Source of the DNA: CG-Epi1 sp964634895 | GTDB taxonomy: Archaea; Thermoplasmatota; Poseidoniia; MGIII; CG-Epi1 | Direction: 5' to 3' | DNA: 33,562 nt | Assembly: GCA_964634895.1 (NCBI GenBank) | Contig: CAZWJS010000013.1 | Span: 1 to 33,562, forward strand | In this document: piece by piece, positions 21,457-29,432 of the stretch | Numbering within the stretch: position 1 is the first letter of the stretch | Layout: every line of letters starts with the position of its first letter | Program-made: the position numbers and the translations under genes | The notes under the pieces: model-generated | Seen by the model: only the letters and a program-made list of their open reading frames with translations | What the model was told of the DNA's origin: nothing | Databases searched by the model: none

Positions 21457-24113
21457 GAGAAATGATTCCTAAGAGAATTGGGGCAATTGATTTTGCTTTA
21501 ATGGGCCCTAAAGAAGTTAGAAAGTTATCCGCAACTAAAGTAATCACTGCTGATACTTATGATGATGATGGTTTCCCTATCCCTATGGGATTAATGGATT
21601 TACACATGGGGGTCATTGAACCTGGTTTAAGATGTAAAACTAGCGGCCGGAAAATGGATGAAGATCCAGGGCATTTTGGCCATATTGACTTAGCAATGCC
21701 TGTAATACATGCTGGATACTCCAAAACGGTAAAAGACATAATGAATGCAACACACCCCAGTTCAGGAAGAATTATGCTTACACAGGATAGGATTGATCAT
21801 TACAATAAGCAAATTCAAGCACTAATGAAATCTGATGCAGGAACCACTGTTGCTATTGGAGGTATATCTAGAAGAGCGATTAGAGAAGCTGCTAAATCAA
21901 AATCATGCCCTCATTGCGGTGAACCAAAAATCAAAGTAACCTTGGACAAGCCCACAACTTTCCGAGAAGAAGGACGTAAATTAACTCCAAAGGAAGTTAG
22001 ATCAAGGTTAGAAAAAATACCTGATTCGGACTTATTCTGTCTCGGTTTCAACCCTGAAATTACTAGACCTGAATACATGGTTTTGACTGTGCTATCTGTA
22101 CCTCCTGTTCCAATGCGGCCATCGATAACTCTTGAATCTGGAGAAAGATCTGAAGATGATTTAACGCATAAATTGGTGGACGTTCTAAGAATAAATCAAA
22201 GGCTCAGAGAGAATAGAGATGCTGGAGCTCCTCAGCTTATAGTTGAGGATTTATGGGAACTGTTACAATATCATATCACTACTTATTTCGACAACCAGAC
22301 TGCAGGAATACCCACTGCCAGACATCGTTCCGGCAGACCGTTAAAAACTATAGTTCAACGTTTGAAAGGAAAGGAGGGGCGATTCCGGTCTAATTTGTCT
22401 GGTAAACGTGTTAATTTCTCTGCCCGTACCGTCATTACTCCAGATCCATATTTGAGCATTAATCAAGTCGGAGTGCCTGAAATTGCAGCTAGAGAACTAA
22501 CTGTACCTGTTAGAATTAATATTCATAATTTATCTTTCATGAGGAACTTAATCAAAGAAAATTTCCAACCTAGTGATCCTGAACAATACATACCTGGAAT
22601 AAATTACATGATAAGGCCTGATGGTAGAAGAGTCAAATTAACGGATGAAAACTGGGAATTCAATCATGACCGATTAGAACCTGGTTTCTTAGTTGAAAGA
22701 CATTTAATGGATGGAGATATTGTCCTTTTCAATCGTCAACCAAGTTTACACCGTATGTCTATGATGGCGCATGAAGTTCGGATTATGAAAGGGAAAACGT
22801 TCAGAATCAATCTATGCGTCTGCCCTCCATACAATGCTGATTTCGATGGTGATGAAATGAACTTACACGTTGTACAATCTGAAGAAGCTAGGGCTGAGGC
22901 TAGAATTTTGATGAGAGTACAAGAGCACATCCGATCTCCACGATTTGGGGGGGCAGTTATAGGTGCTATACATGACCACATAACTGGTATGTTCCTTTTA
23001 ACTCATGGTGAAGCAAGTTATGATGTCGATCAAACTGTCCGCATATTGTCTCGTGTAGAAAACAAGATTTCTCTACCTAAACCAGATTATCCTAAAGCTA
23101 AAGGTGGGCCTCGATGGTCTGGAAGACAAATCTTCTCTGTTTTGTTACCCGATGATATGAACCTAAAATACAACGCATCTGTTTATTTTGCCGATAGAAC
23201 GCCTGAAGAAAATTCTAAACTAGATATGATTGTTGAAATTGTTAACGGAAATATGATTCGTGGTCCAGTTGATGGTAATTCAATTTCGGCATTTAAAGGT
23301 CGTATTTTAGAAGAAATATCTAGACTTAAGGGCGCTAATGCTGCAAAGGATTTTATTGACAAAGTAACGAGGTTAGCAGTTGGGGCTTTGATGGAAACTG
23401 GATGTACTACTGGAATAGATGATGCTGATGTTCCTCAAGATGCACTGGATCAAATTACGCAAGCTCAAGTAAGGGCTGTAAAGGAAGTTGATAGATTAGT
23501 TGCAGCCTACAACAAAGGAAAATTACAACCAAGACCAGGAAGAAGTGTAGAAGAAACACTTGAGGTAGAAGTTATGAGCGTTTTAGGTAAAGTTAGAGAT
23601 AAATCTGGTGAAATTGCAGGATGGCATTTGGGTATGGATAACTTCGCTGTTATCATGGCTCGTTCTGGAGCAAGAGGGAGTATGTTGAATCTTTCACAAA
23701 TGGCTGGATCTATAGGGCAACAGGCTGTTCGTGGAGAAAGAATATCTCGTGGTTATGAAAAGAGAACTCTATCACATTTCAATAAAGGTGATTTAGGAGC
23801 TGATGCGAAAGGATTCGTTAGATCTTCGTACAAAAAAGGCTTATCGCCAACGGAATATTTCTTCCACTCTATGGGTGGACGTGAAGGTCTTGTTGACACT
23901 GCAGTAAGAACGTCAAGATCTGGATATATGCAGAGACGCTTAGTTAATGCTCTTGAGGATTTAAGAGTGAAATATGATGAAACTGTAAGAAATACCGCCA
24001 ATACGGTTGTTCAATTTAAATATGGTGAAGATTCTATAGATCCTACAAAGAGTAAATTTGGAAATGCAATTGATGTTGATAGCTTAATTGAAGACGTAAC
24101 CGGAGGTAAATAA
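21453..24113 (+). CDS. rpoA1: RNA polymerase subunit A' (RpoA1) with degraded zinc sites
   Basis: An 886-residue subunit bearing the catalytic centre: NADFDGDEMNLH at 461-472 holds the three Mg-binding Asp (463, 465, 467), and the bridge helix region DTAVRTSRSGYMQRRL is near the C-terminus. The N-terminal clamp usually has zinc site 1 (CxxC...CxxH) and site 2 (CxxC...CxxC). Here site 1 is Cys61, Ser64, Asp71, His74, and site 2 is His101, Ser104, Cys152, Cys155: two original ligands lost at each, with Asp71 and His101 as possible substitutes. The surrounding sequence (DPGHFGHIDL, SCPHCGEP) is otherwise standard. Translation starts from GGAGG at 21441, and the stop shares one base with the rpoA2 start. 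Confidence 0.97.
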   Translation: MREMIPKRIGAIDFALMGPKEVRKLSATKVITADTYDDDGFPIPMGLMDLHMGVIEPGLRCKTSGRKMDEDPGHFGHIDLAMPVIHAGYSKTVKDIMNATHPSSGRIMLTQDRIDHYNKQIQALMKSDAGTTVAIGGISRRAIREAAKSKSCPHCGEPKIKVTLDKPTTFREEGRKLTPKEVRSRLEKIPDSDLFCLGFNPEITRPEYMVLTVLSVPPVPMRPSITLESGERSEDDLTHKLVDVLRINQRLRENRDAGAPQLIVEDLWELLQYHITTYFDNQTAGIPTARHRSGRPLKTIVQRLKGKEGRFRSNLSGKRVNFSARTVITPDPYLSINQVGVPEIAARELTVPVRINIHNLSFMRNLIKENFQPSDPEQYIPGINYMIRPDGRRVKLTDENWEFNHDRLEPGFLVERHLMDGDIVLFNRQPSLHRMSMMAHEVRIMKGKTFRINLCVCPPYNADFDGDEMNLHVVQSEEARAEARILMRVQEHIRSPRFGGAVIGAIHDHITGMFLLTHGEASYDVDQTVRILSRVENKISLPKPDYPKAKGGPRWSGRQIFSVLLPDDMNLKYNASVYFADRTPEENSKLDMIVEIVNGNMIRGPVDGNSISAFKGRILEEISRLKGANAAKDFIDKVTRLAVGALMETGCTTGIDDADVPQDALDQITQAQVRAVKEVDRLVAAYNKGKLQPRPGRSVEETLEVEVMSVLGKVRDKSGEIAGWHLGMDNFAVIMARSGARGSMLNLSQMAGSIGQQAVRGERISRGYEKRTLSHFNKGDLGADAKGFVRSSYKKGLSPTEYFFHSMGGREGLVDTAVRTSRSGYMQRRLVNALEDLRVKYDETVRNTANTVVQFKYGEDSIDPTKSKFGNAIDVDSLIEDVTGGK
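24102..24107 (+). promoter_or_regulatory. Shine-Dalgarno site of rpoA2
   Basis: GGAGGT lies five bases before the rpoA2 ATG at 24113. It supports the long form of RpoA2, because translation is clearly set up at this codon and not at an internal one. Confidence 0.75.
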
Positions 24114-26392
24114 TGGCTAGATTAGATACTGTTCGGGCACTTGAGAAAAGAGGACTTTCTCCTCAATTAGCTGAGAAAACTGTTGATTTAGGTTACCAAT
24201 TAGGTACTCTGAAAAAATGTGATTTAAAGACATTAAAGAAAGATTTTCATTACAAAGAAATTTTACAGCTTATCGATGTTTCAAAGAATAAAAATATCGA
24301 ACGGGAAGAAATAGTTGCTAAGGCATTAGAAGAGGGCGACGTCAGTGAAGGGCCAATTTCTGCAGATCAGGCTCTTAGAAGGGTTGAGAAGAAATTGGGA
24401 GTGATATGGTCTTTACCTGATGGATATACCATAGATGGATTGGCGTCTCACATCTCAAGGAAGGGGCAAGCTCTTCTGGGTGTTGCATTCCCTATTAATT
24501 CAAAACAATTTAGATATCCCTTCAATGGATATGTCTATCTAAAAAACAGAGGGATTTGTTATCAATCTGTAATAACTGAAGTTCTATCATTTGATAGGCC
24601 TGGAATACCTGAAGAAGAAAAACTAATGCTGACTGCACACACTAAAGAACCTTATGTTACTTTCTTAAGAATTGATCGACTAATCGAATTACCAAGAACA
24701 ATACGATTAGAAGAATTCCGAAAAATGGATGGAACTCAAGTTAAATCTGCACGGAATTATACACAAGTAGAAGATGCGTTGGATCTTGAAAGAGAAAGAT
24801 TAAGATTTGAAGAAGAACGTATTTCAGCTACAAAACTCTTTACAGGCATGGGACTAAGTCAAAAGGTAGCTCTTGGCTTGTATACTCATGGAATTTGGAT
24901 GGCTTCCCAAGTAGTCACCGCCACTGACAATGAACTTCATGCTGCAGGCGTGCCAAAAGCCAAAGTTGCAAAGTTTAGAGAGGCGGCTGCCGAGGCGGCT
25001 GCAATTGAATTGCAAGAACCAATACCAAAAACAAAAACTGTAAAAGAAAAGAAAATTGTTGAAGAAGATACTATTGTTAAAAAAATAAACAAATATAGAA
25101 AGCAAGCAATTAATCTAGGAGAAAAACTGCCTGAATTGTATATTGAAGAGGTAGCTCAGAAAGCTGAAACGGAAAAATTATCAAAAAAGGATATTGGAAA
25201 CTTGGTGGCTGAATATGCTGCTTTAGATAAATTAGAAACAAAAATAATTGGAATTTCTGAAAAGAAGGGGGAAATGCTTCCTCAAGGAATCATAAGGGAA
25301 ATCTCTGAAAAAAGTTTAAAGCATGGCCTGAAAACAAAACAAATTGAAAAGGTTGTTGAAGGTGCTCTTATCCAATTTAACAGTAACAGAGTTGATGCTA
25401 CTGAAGCTGTAGGCGTTGTTGCAGCTCAGTCAATTGGAGAACCTGGCACTCAAATGACTATGCGTACTTTCCACTATGCTGGTGTTGCTGAAATGAATGT
25501 TACTTTGGGATTACCAAGATTAATTGAAATTGTAGATGCGCGAAGAGTTCCGAAAACACCGATAATGGAAGTGTTCCTAGAACCTGATATCTCTTCATCG
25601 CAGAAAAAAGCTCTTGAGATTGCTAGTCAAATTGAAGCAAAAGCAGTGTCTCAATTAGCGAGAATAAGTACGGATATTACAAATCTTAGAGTTATTATTG
25701 AACCTGATCTTAAAGTCTTGAAATCACGAAGGTTACCAATCTCTGAATTGGCTGCAAGAATTAAGAAAAAGGGTAGATTGAAAACGAAAATGACTGTTGA
25801 AAAGAACATGATTATTCTTGAAGAAGAAGATGTTTCTTTCAAAAAACTGTATCTTCTTGAATATAAGGTCAGCCACCTGATGGTTGACGGCATTGGAAAC
25901 ATCCAAAGAGCTATTGTAAGAAAAGAAGATAATGAATATGTTATCTTTACAGAAGGATCCGATTTGAAAGCAATCTTAGAAGTTCCTGGTATTGATCCTA
26001 CTAGAACTAATACGAATTCAATTCATGAAGTTGCTGAAGTTTTGGGCATTGAAGCAGCGAGAATTTCAATAGCGAACGAATTACATAAAACTCTGTCTGA
26101 ACAAGGGCTTTCTGTCGACCATCGCCACAATATGCTAGTATCCGATGTTATGACAAACACTGGATCAATTCAAGCGATAGGAAGGCATGGTATTTCTGGA
26201 GCAAAAGTATCTGTTTTAGCTCGTGCTGCTTTCGAAATTACTTCGACACACTTACTGCAAGCTGGTTTGACTGGTGAATCTGATGTTTTAACTGGTGTTG
26301 CTGAAAATATTATTGTCGGACAGCCCGTTCACTTGGGTACTGGTGCAGTTAGCGCAATTTACAAACCTAAGAAAGCAAAAGGGAAAAAATAG
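24113..26392 (+). CDS. rpoA2: RNA polymerase subunit A'' (RpoA2) with about 380-residue N-terminal extension
   Basis: A 759-residue protein, against roughly 380-400 usual for archaeal A''. The canonical part starts near residue 385 and includes EAVGVVAAQSIGEPGTQMTMRTFHYAG (431-457, trigger-loop region) and TLGLPRLIEIVDARR, ending with the normal jaw and clamp parts. The extension holds a helical segment like a helix-hairpin-helix (about 5-55), a beta-rich region (about 118-215), a charged helix (220-238), a second helix-hairpin-helix-like unit (FTGMGLSQKVALGLYTHG to GVPKAKVAKFREAA, 243-292), a Lys/Glu linker, and an extra copy (336-371) of the canonical N-terminal helices (385-421). The start is secured by GGAGGT at 24102 and the one-base overlap with rpoA1. 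Confidence 0.95.
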   Translation: MARLDTVRALEKRGLSPQLAEKTVDLGYQLGTLKKCDLKTLKKDFHYKEILQLIDVSKNKNIEREEIVAKALEEGDVSEGPISADQALRRVEKKLGVIWSLPDGYTIDGLASHISRKGQALLGVAFPINSKQFRYPFNGYVYLKNRGICYQSVITEVLSFDRPGIPEEEKLMLTAHTKEPYVTFLRIDRLIELPRTIRLEEFRKMDGTQVKSARNYTQVEDALDLERERLRFEEERISATKLFTGMGLSQKVALGLYTHGIWMASQVVTATDNELHAAGVPKAKVAKFREAAAEAAAIELQEPIPKTKTVKEKKIVEEDTIVKKINKYRKQAINLGEKLPELYIEEVAQKAETEKLSKKDIGNLVAEYAALDKLETKIIGISEKKGEMLPQGIIREISEKSLKHGLKTKQIEKVVEGALIQFNSNRVDATEAVGVVAAQSIGEPGTQMTMRTFHYAGVAEMNVTLGLPRLIEIVDARRVPKTPIMEVFLEPDISSSQKKALEIASQIEAKAVSQLARISTDITNLRVIIEPDLKVLKSRRLPISELAARIKKKGRLKTKMTVEKNMIILEEEDVSFKKLYLLEYKVSHLMVDGIGNIQRAIVRKEDNEYVIFTEGSDLKAILEVPGIDPTRTNTNSIHEVAEVLGIEAARISIANELHKTLSEQGLSVDHRHNMLVSDVMTNTGSIQAIGRHGISGAKVSVLARAAFEITSTHLLQAGLTGESDVLTGVAENIIVGQPVHLGTGAVSAIYKPKKAKGKK

Positions 26393-26683
26393 ATGGACCT
26401 CAACAAATCTTTGAGATTGGCAATAGACACAGGCGATGTTAAATTAGGATGTAACGAAACGTCTAAATCTATCGAAAATGGAAAAGCTAAATTGGTTATT
26501 TTGTCTTCAAACTGCCCTAACGACACTGTTGATTTTGCAGGAAAAAGTGAAACTCGTGTATACAATTTTAACGGAAATAATTCAGAATTAGGGGCTGCTT
26601 GTGGAAAGCCGTTCCCAGTAGCTGCTGTTGCTATACTCAATGATGGCAAGTCTGATGTACTTACTCTAAAAGATAATAGATAA
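26393..26683 (+). CDS. rpl30e: Ribosomal protein L30e
   Basis: A 96-residue protein of the L7Ae/L30e RNA-binding fold. Typical features are DLNKSLRLAIDTGDVKLG (2-19), the KAKLVILSSNCP strand-turn and the ELGAACGKPFPVAAVAI segment near the end. It belongs to the large subunit and characteristically follows rpoA2 in archaea, which fixes the identity. It starts directly after the rpoA2 stop codon. The archaeal nusA gene that often follows is absent; a transketolase gene comes next. Confidence 0.94.
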   Translation: MDLNKSLRLAIDTGDVKLGCNETSKSIENGKAKLVILSSNCPNDTVDFAGKSETRVYNFNGNNSELGAACGKPFPVAAVAILNDGKSDVLTLKDNR

Positions 26684-26687
26684 CCCC

Positions 26688-26713
26688 GAAAGTTTAAGGT
26701 CTCTTTCTAAACT
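26688..26713. repeat. Overlapping inverted repeats between L30e and transketolase genes
   Basis: Two alternative stems share this gap: GAAAG (26688-26692) with CTTTC (26703-26707), and AGTTTA (26691-26696) with TAAACT (26708-26713). A TATA-like TTTAAGG lies at 26693, about 25 bases before the transketolase ATG. It could mark a promoter with an operator, or an end of the polymerase transcript. Confidence 0.3.
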
Positions 26714-26721
26714 AGGCTTTT

Positions 26722-28614
26722 ATGGATTTTCCAATAGATATTAGCAGTTTTGTAAATTTGAAATTAGATGCCAAAGGAAAACTTACAGAAAGTGATGCTA
26801 GGACTTTAACTAAGAATATACAGTTAGTTCGTGATGCAATAATTGCTACGACGGCTTTCGCTAGGGCTAAAGGGTTAGGTGGGCATACTGGCGGGCCCTA
26901 TGATATCGTTCCAGAAACTTTGATTATAGATTCCTTAAGAAACGGTGGTGCGGAGATACATGATGAATTCTTTGACGAAGCAGGGCATCGTTCAGCATTG
27001 CAATACGTAAGAGGTGCAATTAGAGGTAAAATGAAGAGTGAGAAACTTATGCATTATAGAGAATATGGATCTGGATTAGCTGGGCATCCTGAACCTGAAC
27101 TTTTGGATTGTATTGATTTTTCAACTGGAAGATTGGGGCACGCTGCCGGACATGTTAATGGTGTTGCAATGGCTAACCCAGATTGCGCTGTAATCATGTA
27201 TGGTTCTGACGGGGCTCAAATGGAAGGGAATAATGCTGAAGCTGCTCGTTTAGCTGTTGCAAACAATCTAAATGTAAAGTGGATTATTGATGATAATAAC
27301 GTTACAATCGCAGGACATCCCAATGATTACATGGATGGGTTTGATGTTGGAAAAACATTAGAGGGACAGGGTTTTGAAATTATTGAATGTGATGGAGAGA
27401 ATTACAATGAGCTATATAGTTCAATAACTAGAGCTCTGGAGAGTAATGGTCCTGTAGCTATAATTTGTAAGAGGGTCATGGGTCCTGGAATTCCAGACTT
27501 AGAAGGTGAATGCAAATTGCACGATGTGATTCCTTTTGATGTTGCCATAAAATATCTTAAAGAAAGAAATCATACTGAAACTGTTGAGCTGCTTGAAGAT
27601 ACTGCTGCAATGCATAAAGAAAAAGTTGAATTTGATTTCAGAGGAAGTGGAGAAAAAGATGCTTGTAGAAAGCAATTTGGAAAATCAATTACTTCTATTT
27701 TGAGAGAAATGAATGAAAATGAACGTAAGAAGGTCCATGCTTTCGACTCTGATTTAGAAGGATCTGTGGGTCTTACTGCAGTAAGAGAGGAATTCCCAGA
27801 GTGCTTTACAAGAGCAGGAATCCATGAGAGAGGAAATTATCTTGCTGCAGCTGGTTTTGGTTCTCAATCTGGGAATTTGGGCATTTTTGCTACATTTTCA
27901 GCATTTATGGAAATGGTAATCTCAGAAATAACTATGTCTAGACTGAACGAAACAAACGTGCTTGCGCATTTCTCTCACGCAGGGGTTGACCACATGTCTG
28001 ATAATACTTGCCATTTTGGATTAAACAATTTCTTCGCTGACAATTATGTTGAGGAAGGGAGCTCAACTGGACTCTACTTTCCAGCTGATGTTAATCAAAT
28101 GGACGCCGTTGTCAAGAGAATATTTCATGATCATGGACTTCGATTTATATTTTCAAATCGATCTAAAACTCCACTAGTTTTAGACTCAAAAGGTGAATCA
28201 TTCTATGGGAAAGGATACGAATTTACTCCTGGAGTTGATGAGATTATTCGCGAGGGTGATACTGGATGGATTGTAACATATGGAGATATGCTACACCGTT
28301 GCCTCCATGTCATTGAGGAGTACCGTGCTAATGGAATAAATATAGGCTTGATAAACAAACCTACTTTAAATTCTATTGATGAAGATATTATGGAAAAAAT
28401 TGGAAAGTCACCTTTTGTCTTAGTCATTGAAAGTCTGAATTCAAGAACTGGCTTAGGAGTTCGATTTGGAACATGGTTACTCGAACGTGGACTAACTCCA
28501 AACTATGATTACATGGGAACTACTAGGCCTGGGAACTGTGGGCAAGAAGAGCAAATTCTTCATCAGGGCCTTGGTGTAGAAAATATTAAAGAGAAATTGG
28601 CTACTTTCTTGTAA
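26722..28614 (+). CDS. tkt: Transketolase, full-length single polypeptide
   Basis: A 630-residue thiamine-diphosphate enzyme moving two-carbon units between sugar phosphates. The N-terminal domain shows GGHTGGPYD (GHxGG substrate motif) and the ThDP-binding YGSDGAQMEGNN (160-171) ending in a DDNN segment. The second domain has GIHERGN with Glu369, the activating Glu position, and the C-terminal domain follows. Many archaea encode transketolase as two proteins; this one is fused as in bacteria. Sequence detail leaves room for a related ThDP enzyme of the transketolase superfamily. The stop shares one base with the next start (TAATG), making a three-gene unit with the methyltransferase and PP-loop genes. 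Confidence 0.85.
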   Translation: MDFPIDISSFVNLKLDAKGKLTESDARTLTKNIQLVRDAIIATTAFARAKGLGGHTGGPYDIVPETLIIDSLRNGGAEIHDEFFDEAGHRSALQYVRGAIRGKMKSEKLMHYREYGSGLAGHPEPELLDCIDFSTGRLGHAAGHVNGVAMANPDCAVIMYGSDGAQMEGNNAEAARLAVANNLNVKWIIDDNNVTIAGHPNDYMDGFDVGKTLEGQGFEIIECDGENYNELYSSITRALESNGPVAIICKRVMGPGIPDLEGECKLHDVIPFDVAIKYLKERNHTETVELLEDTAAMHKEKVEFDFRGSGEKDACRKQFGKSITSILREMNENERKKVHAFDSDLEGSVGLTAVREEFPECFTRAGIHERGNYLAAAGFGSQSGNLGIFATFSAFMEMVISEITMSRLNETNVLAHFSHAGVDHMSDNTCHFGLNNFFADNYVEEGSSTGLYFPADVNQMDAVVKRIFHDHGLRFIFSNRSKTPLVLDSKGESFYGKGYEFTPGVDEIIREGDTGWIVTYGDMLHRCLHVIEEYRANGINIGLINKPTLNSIDEDIMEKIGKSPFVLVIESLNSRTGLGVRFGTWLLERGLTPNYDYMGTTRPGNCGQEEQILHQGLGVENIKEKLATFL

Positions 28615-29432
28615 TGGCAATGGGTATTCCTGCTAGGATTTTCGCAATTTTACTGCGAATATCTCCTGGTCGCATGCGCAATTGGATGTGGAGATGGTGG
28701 TATCAAAGATTGGCTAAAGCGCATAAAAAAGGGGATTTTCGCTTTATGAATTATGGATACAAAGATAATCAGGCACTTCAGTTAGCTGAAAATGATGAAC
28801 CAAATCGACTCTTTATTCAGTTGTACAATATGAACATTCGTGATGTAGATTTGAATGGAAAAGAAGTTGTTGAAGTTGGTTCAGGGCGTGGTGGTGGTGC
28901 TTCTTGGATTGCTAAAACATATAATCCAAAAAAACTCATAGGCTTTGATTTTTCCAAAGATGCGGTAAAACTAGCGAATGAATGGTATGCTTTACAAACT
29001 AATCTTTCTTTCAAAGTAGGAAATGCAGAATATCTTCCGCTAGAAGATAATTCTAAAGATGTAATTTATAATGTGGAATCATCACATTGTTATGGGAATG
29101 TTGAAGCGTTTGTGAAAGAAGTTTATCGTTCACTTAAAACTGGAGGTAATTTTTGTTGGACTGATTTTAGAGATAAAACAACTATGGAAAAATTAAATGA
29201 TATTTTTCTGGACGCGGGATTTGAAGTTGTGTCAAAGAAAGATGTTACCAAAGAAGTTTTAGAGGCTTTGGACGAAATTAATGAAAGTAAAGTTAAGGGA
29301 ATAAGAGAAAGTGTACCAAGAACTATAAGAAAAAGCTTTGAAACCTTTGCTGGAGTTCAAGGAACGCCAGTTTATGAAGCGTTTAAGGCAGGTAACTTGC
29401 ATTATCAAAGATATCTCATGGTGAAATCATGA
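28614..29432 (+). CDS. SAM-dependent methyltransferase, phthiotriolone-methyltransferase-like
   Basis: A 272-residue class I methyltransferase. The SAM motif I is VVEVGSGRGGGASWI (85-99); acidic motif II is GFDFSKDAV; NVESSHCYGN and a KTGGNFCWTDFRD strand follow. Together with FMNYGYKDNQ (44-53) and NRLFIQLYN (64-72), these match the pattern of the mycobacterial phthiotriolone/phenolphthiotriolone methyltransferases, which O-methylate long-chain lipids, so a lipid or polyketide-like substrate is possible. The N-terminus is a basic, Trp-rich amphipathic stretch (about 1-40) that might touch the membrane. It is coupled to transketolase (one-base overlap) and to the MurL-like gene (ATGA). Confidence 0.8.
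   Translation: MAMGIPARIFAILLRISPGRMRNWMWRWWYQRLAKAHKKGDFRFMNYGYKDNQALQLAENDEPNRLFIQLYNMNIRDVDLNGKEVVEVGSGRGGGASWIAKTYNPKKLIGFDFSKDAVKLANEWYALQTNLSFKVGNAEYLPLEDNSKDVIYNVESSHCYGNVEAFVKEVYRSLKTGGNFCWTDFRDKTTMEKLNDIFLDAGFEVVSKKDVTKEVLEALDEINESKVKGIRESVPRTIRKSFETFAGVQGTPVYEAFKAGNLHYQRYLMVKS

Noticed and set aside
24113..25262. The RpoA2 extension as a wrong start call or a separate upstream gene
   Set aside because: The frame is open from 24113 with no stop, GGAGGT sits at the right distance from the ATG, the start overlaps the rpoA1 stop, and I see no internal start with a comparable ribosome site near the canonical N-terminus.
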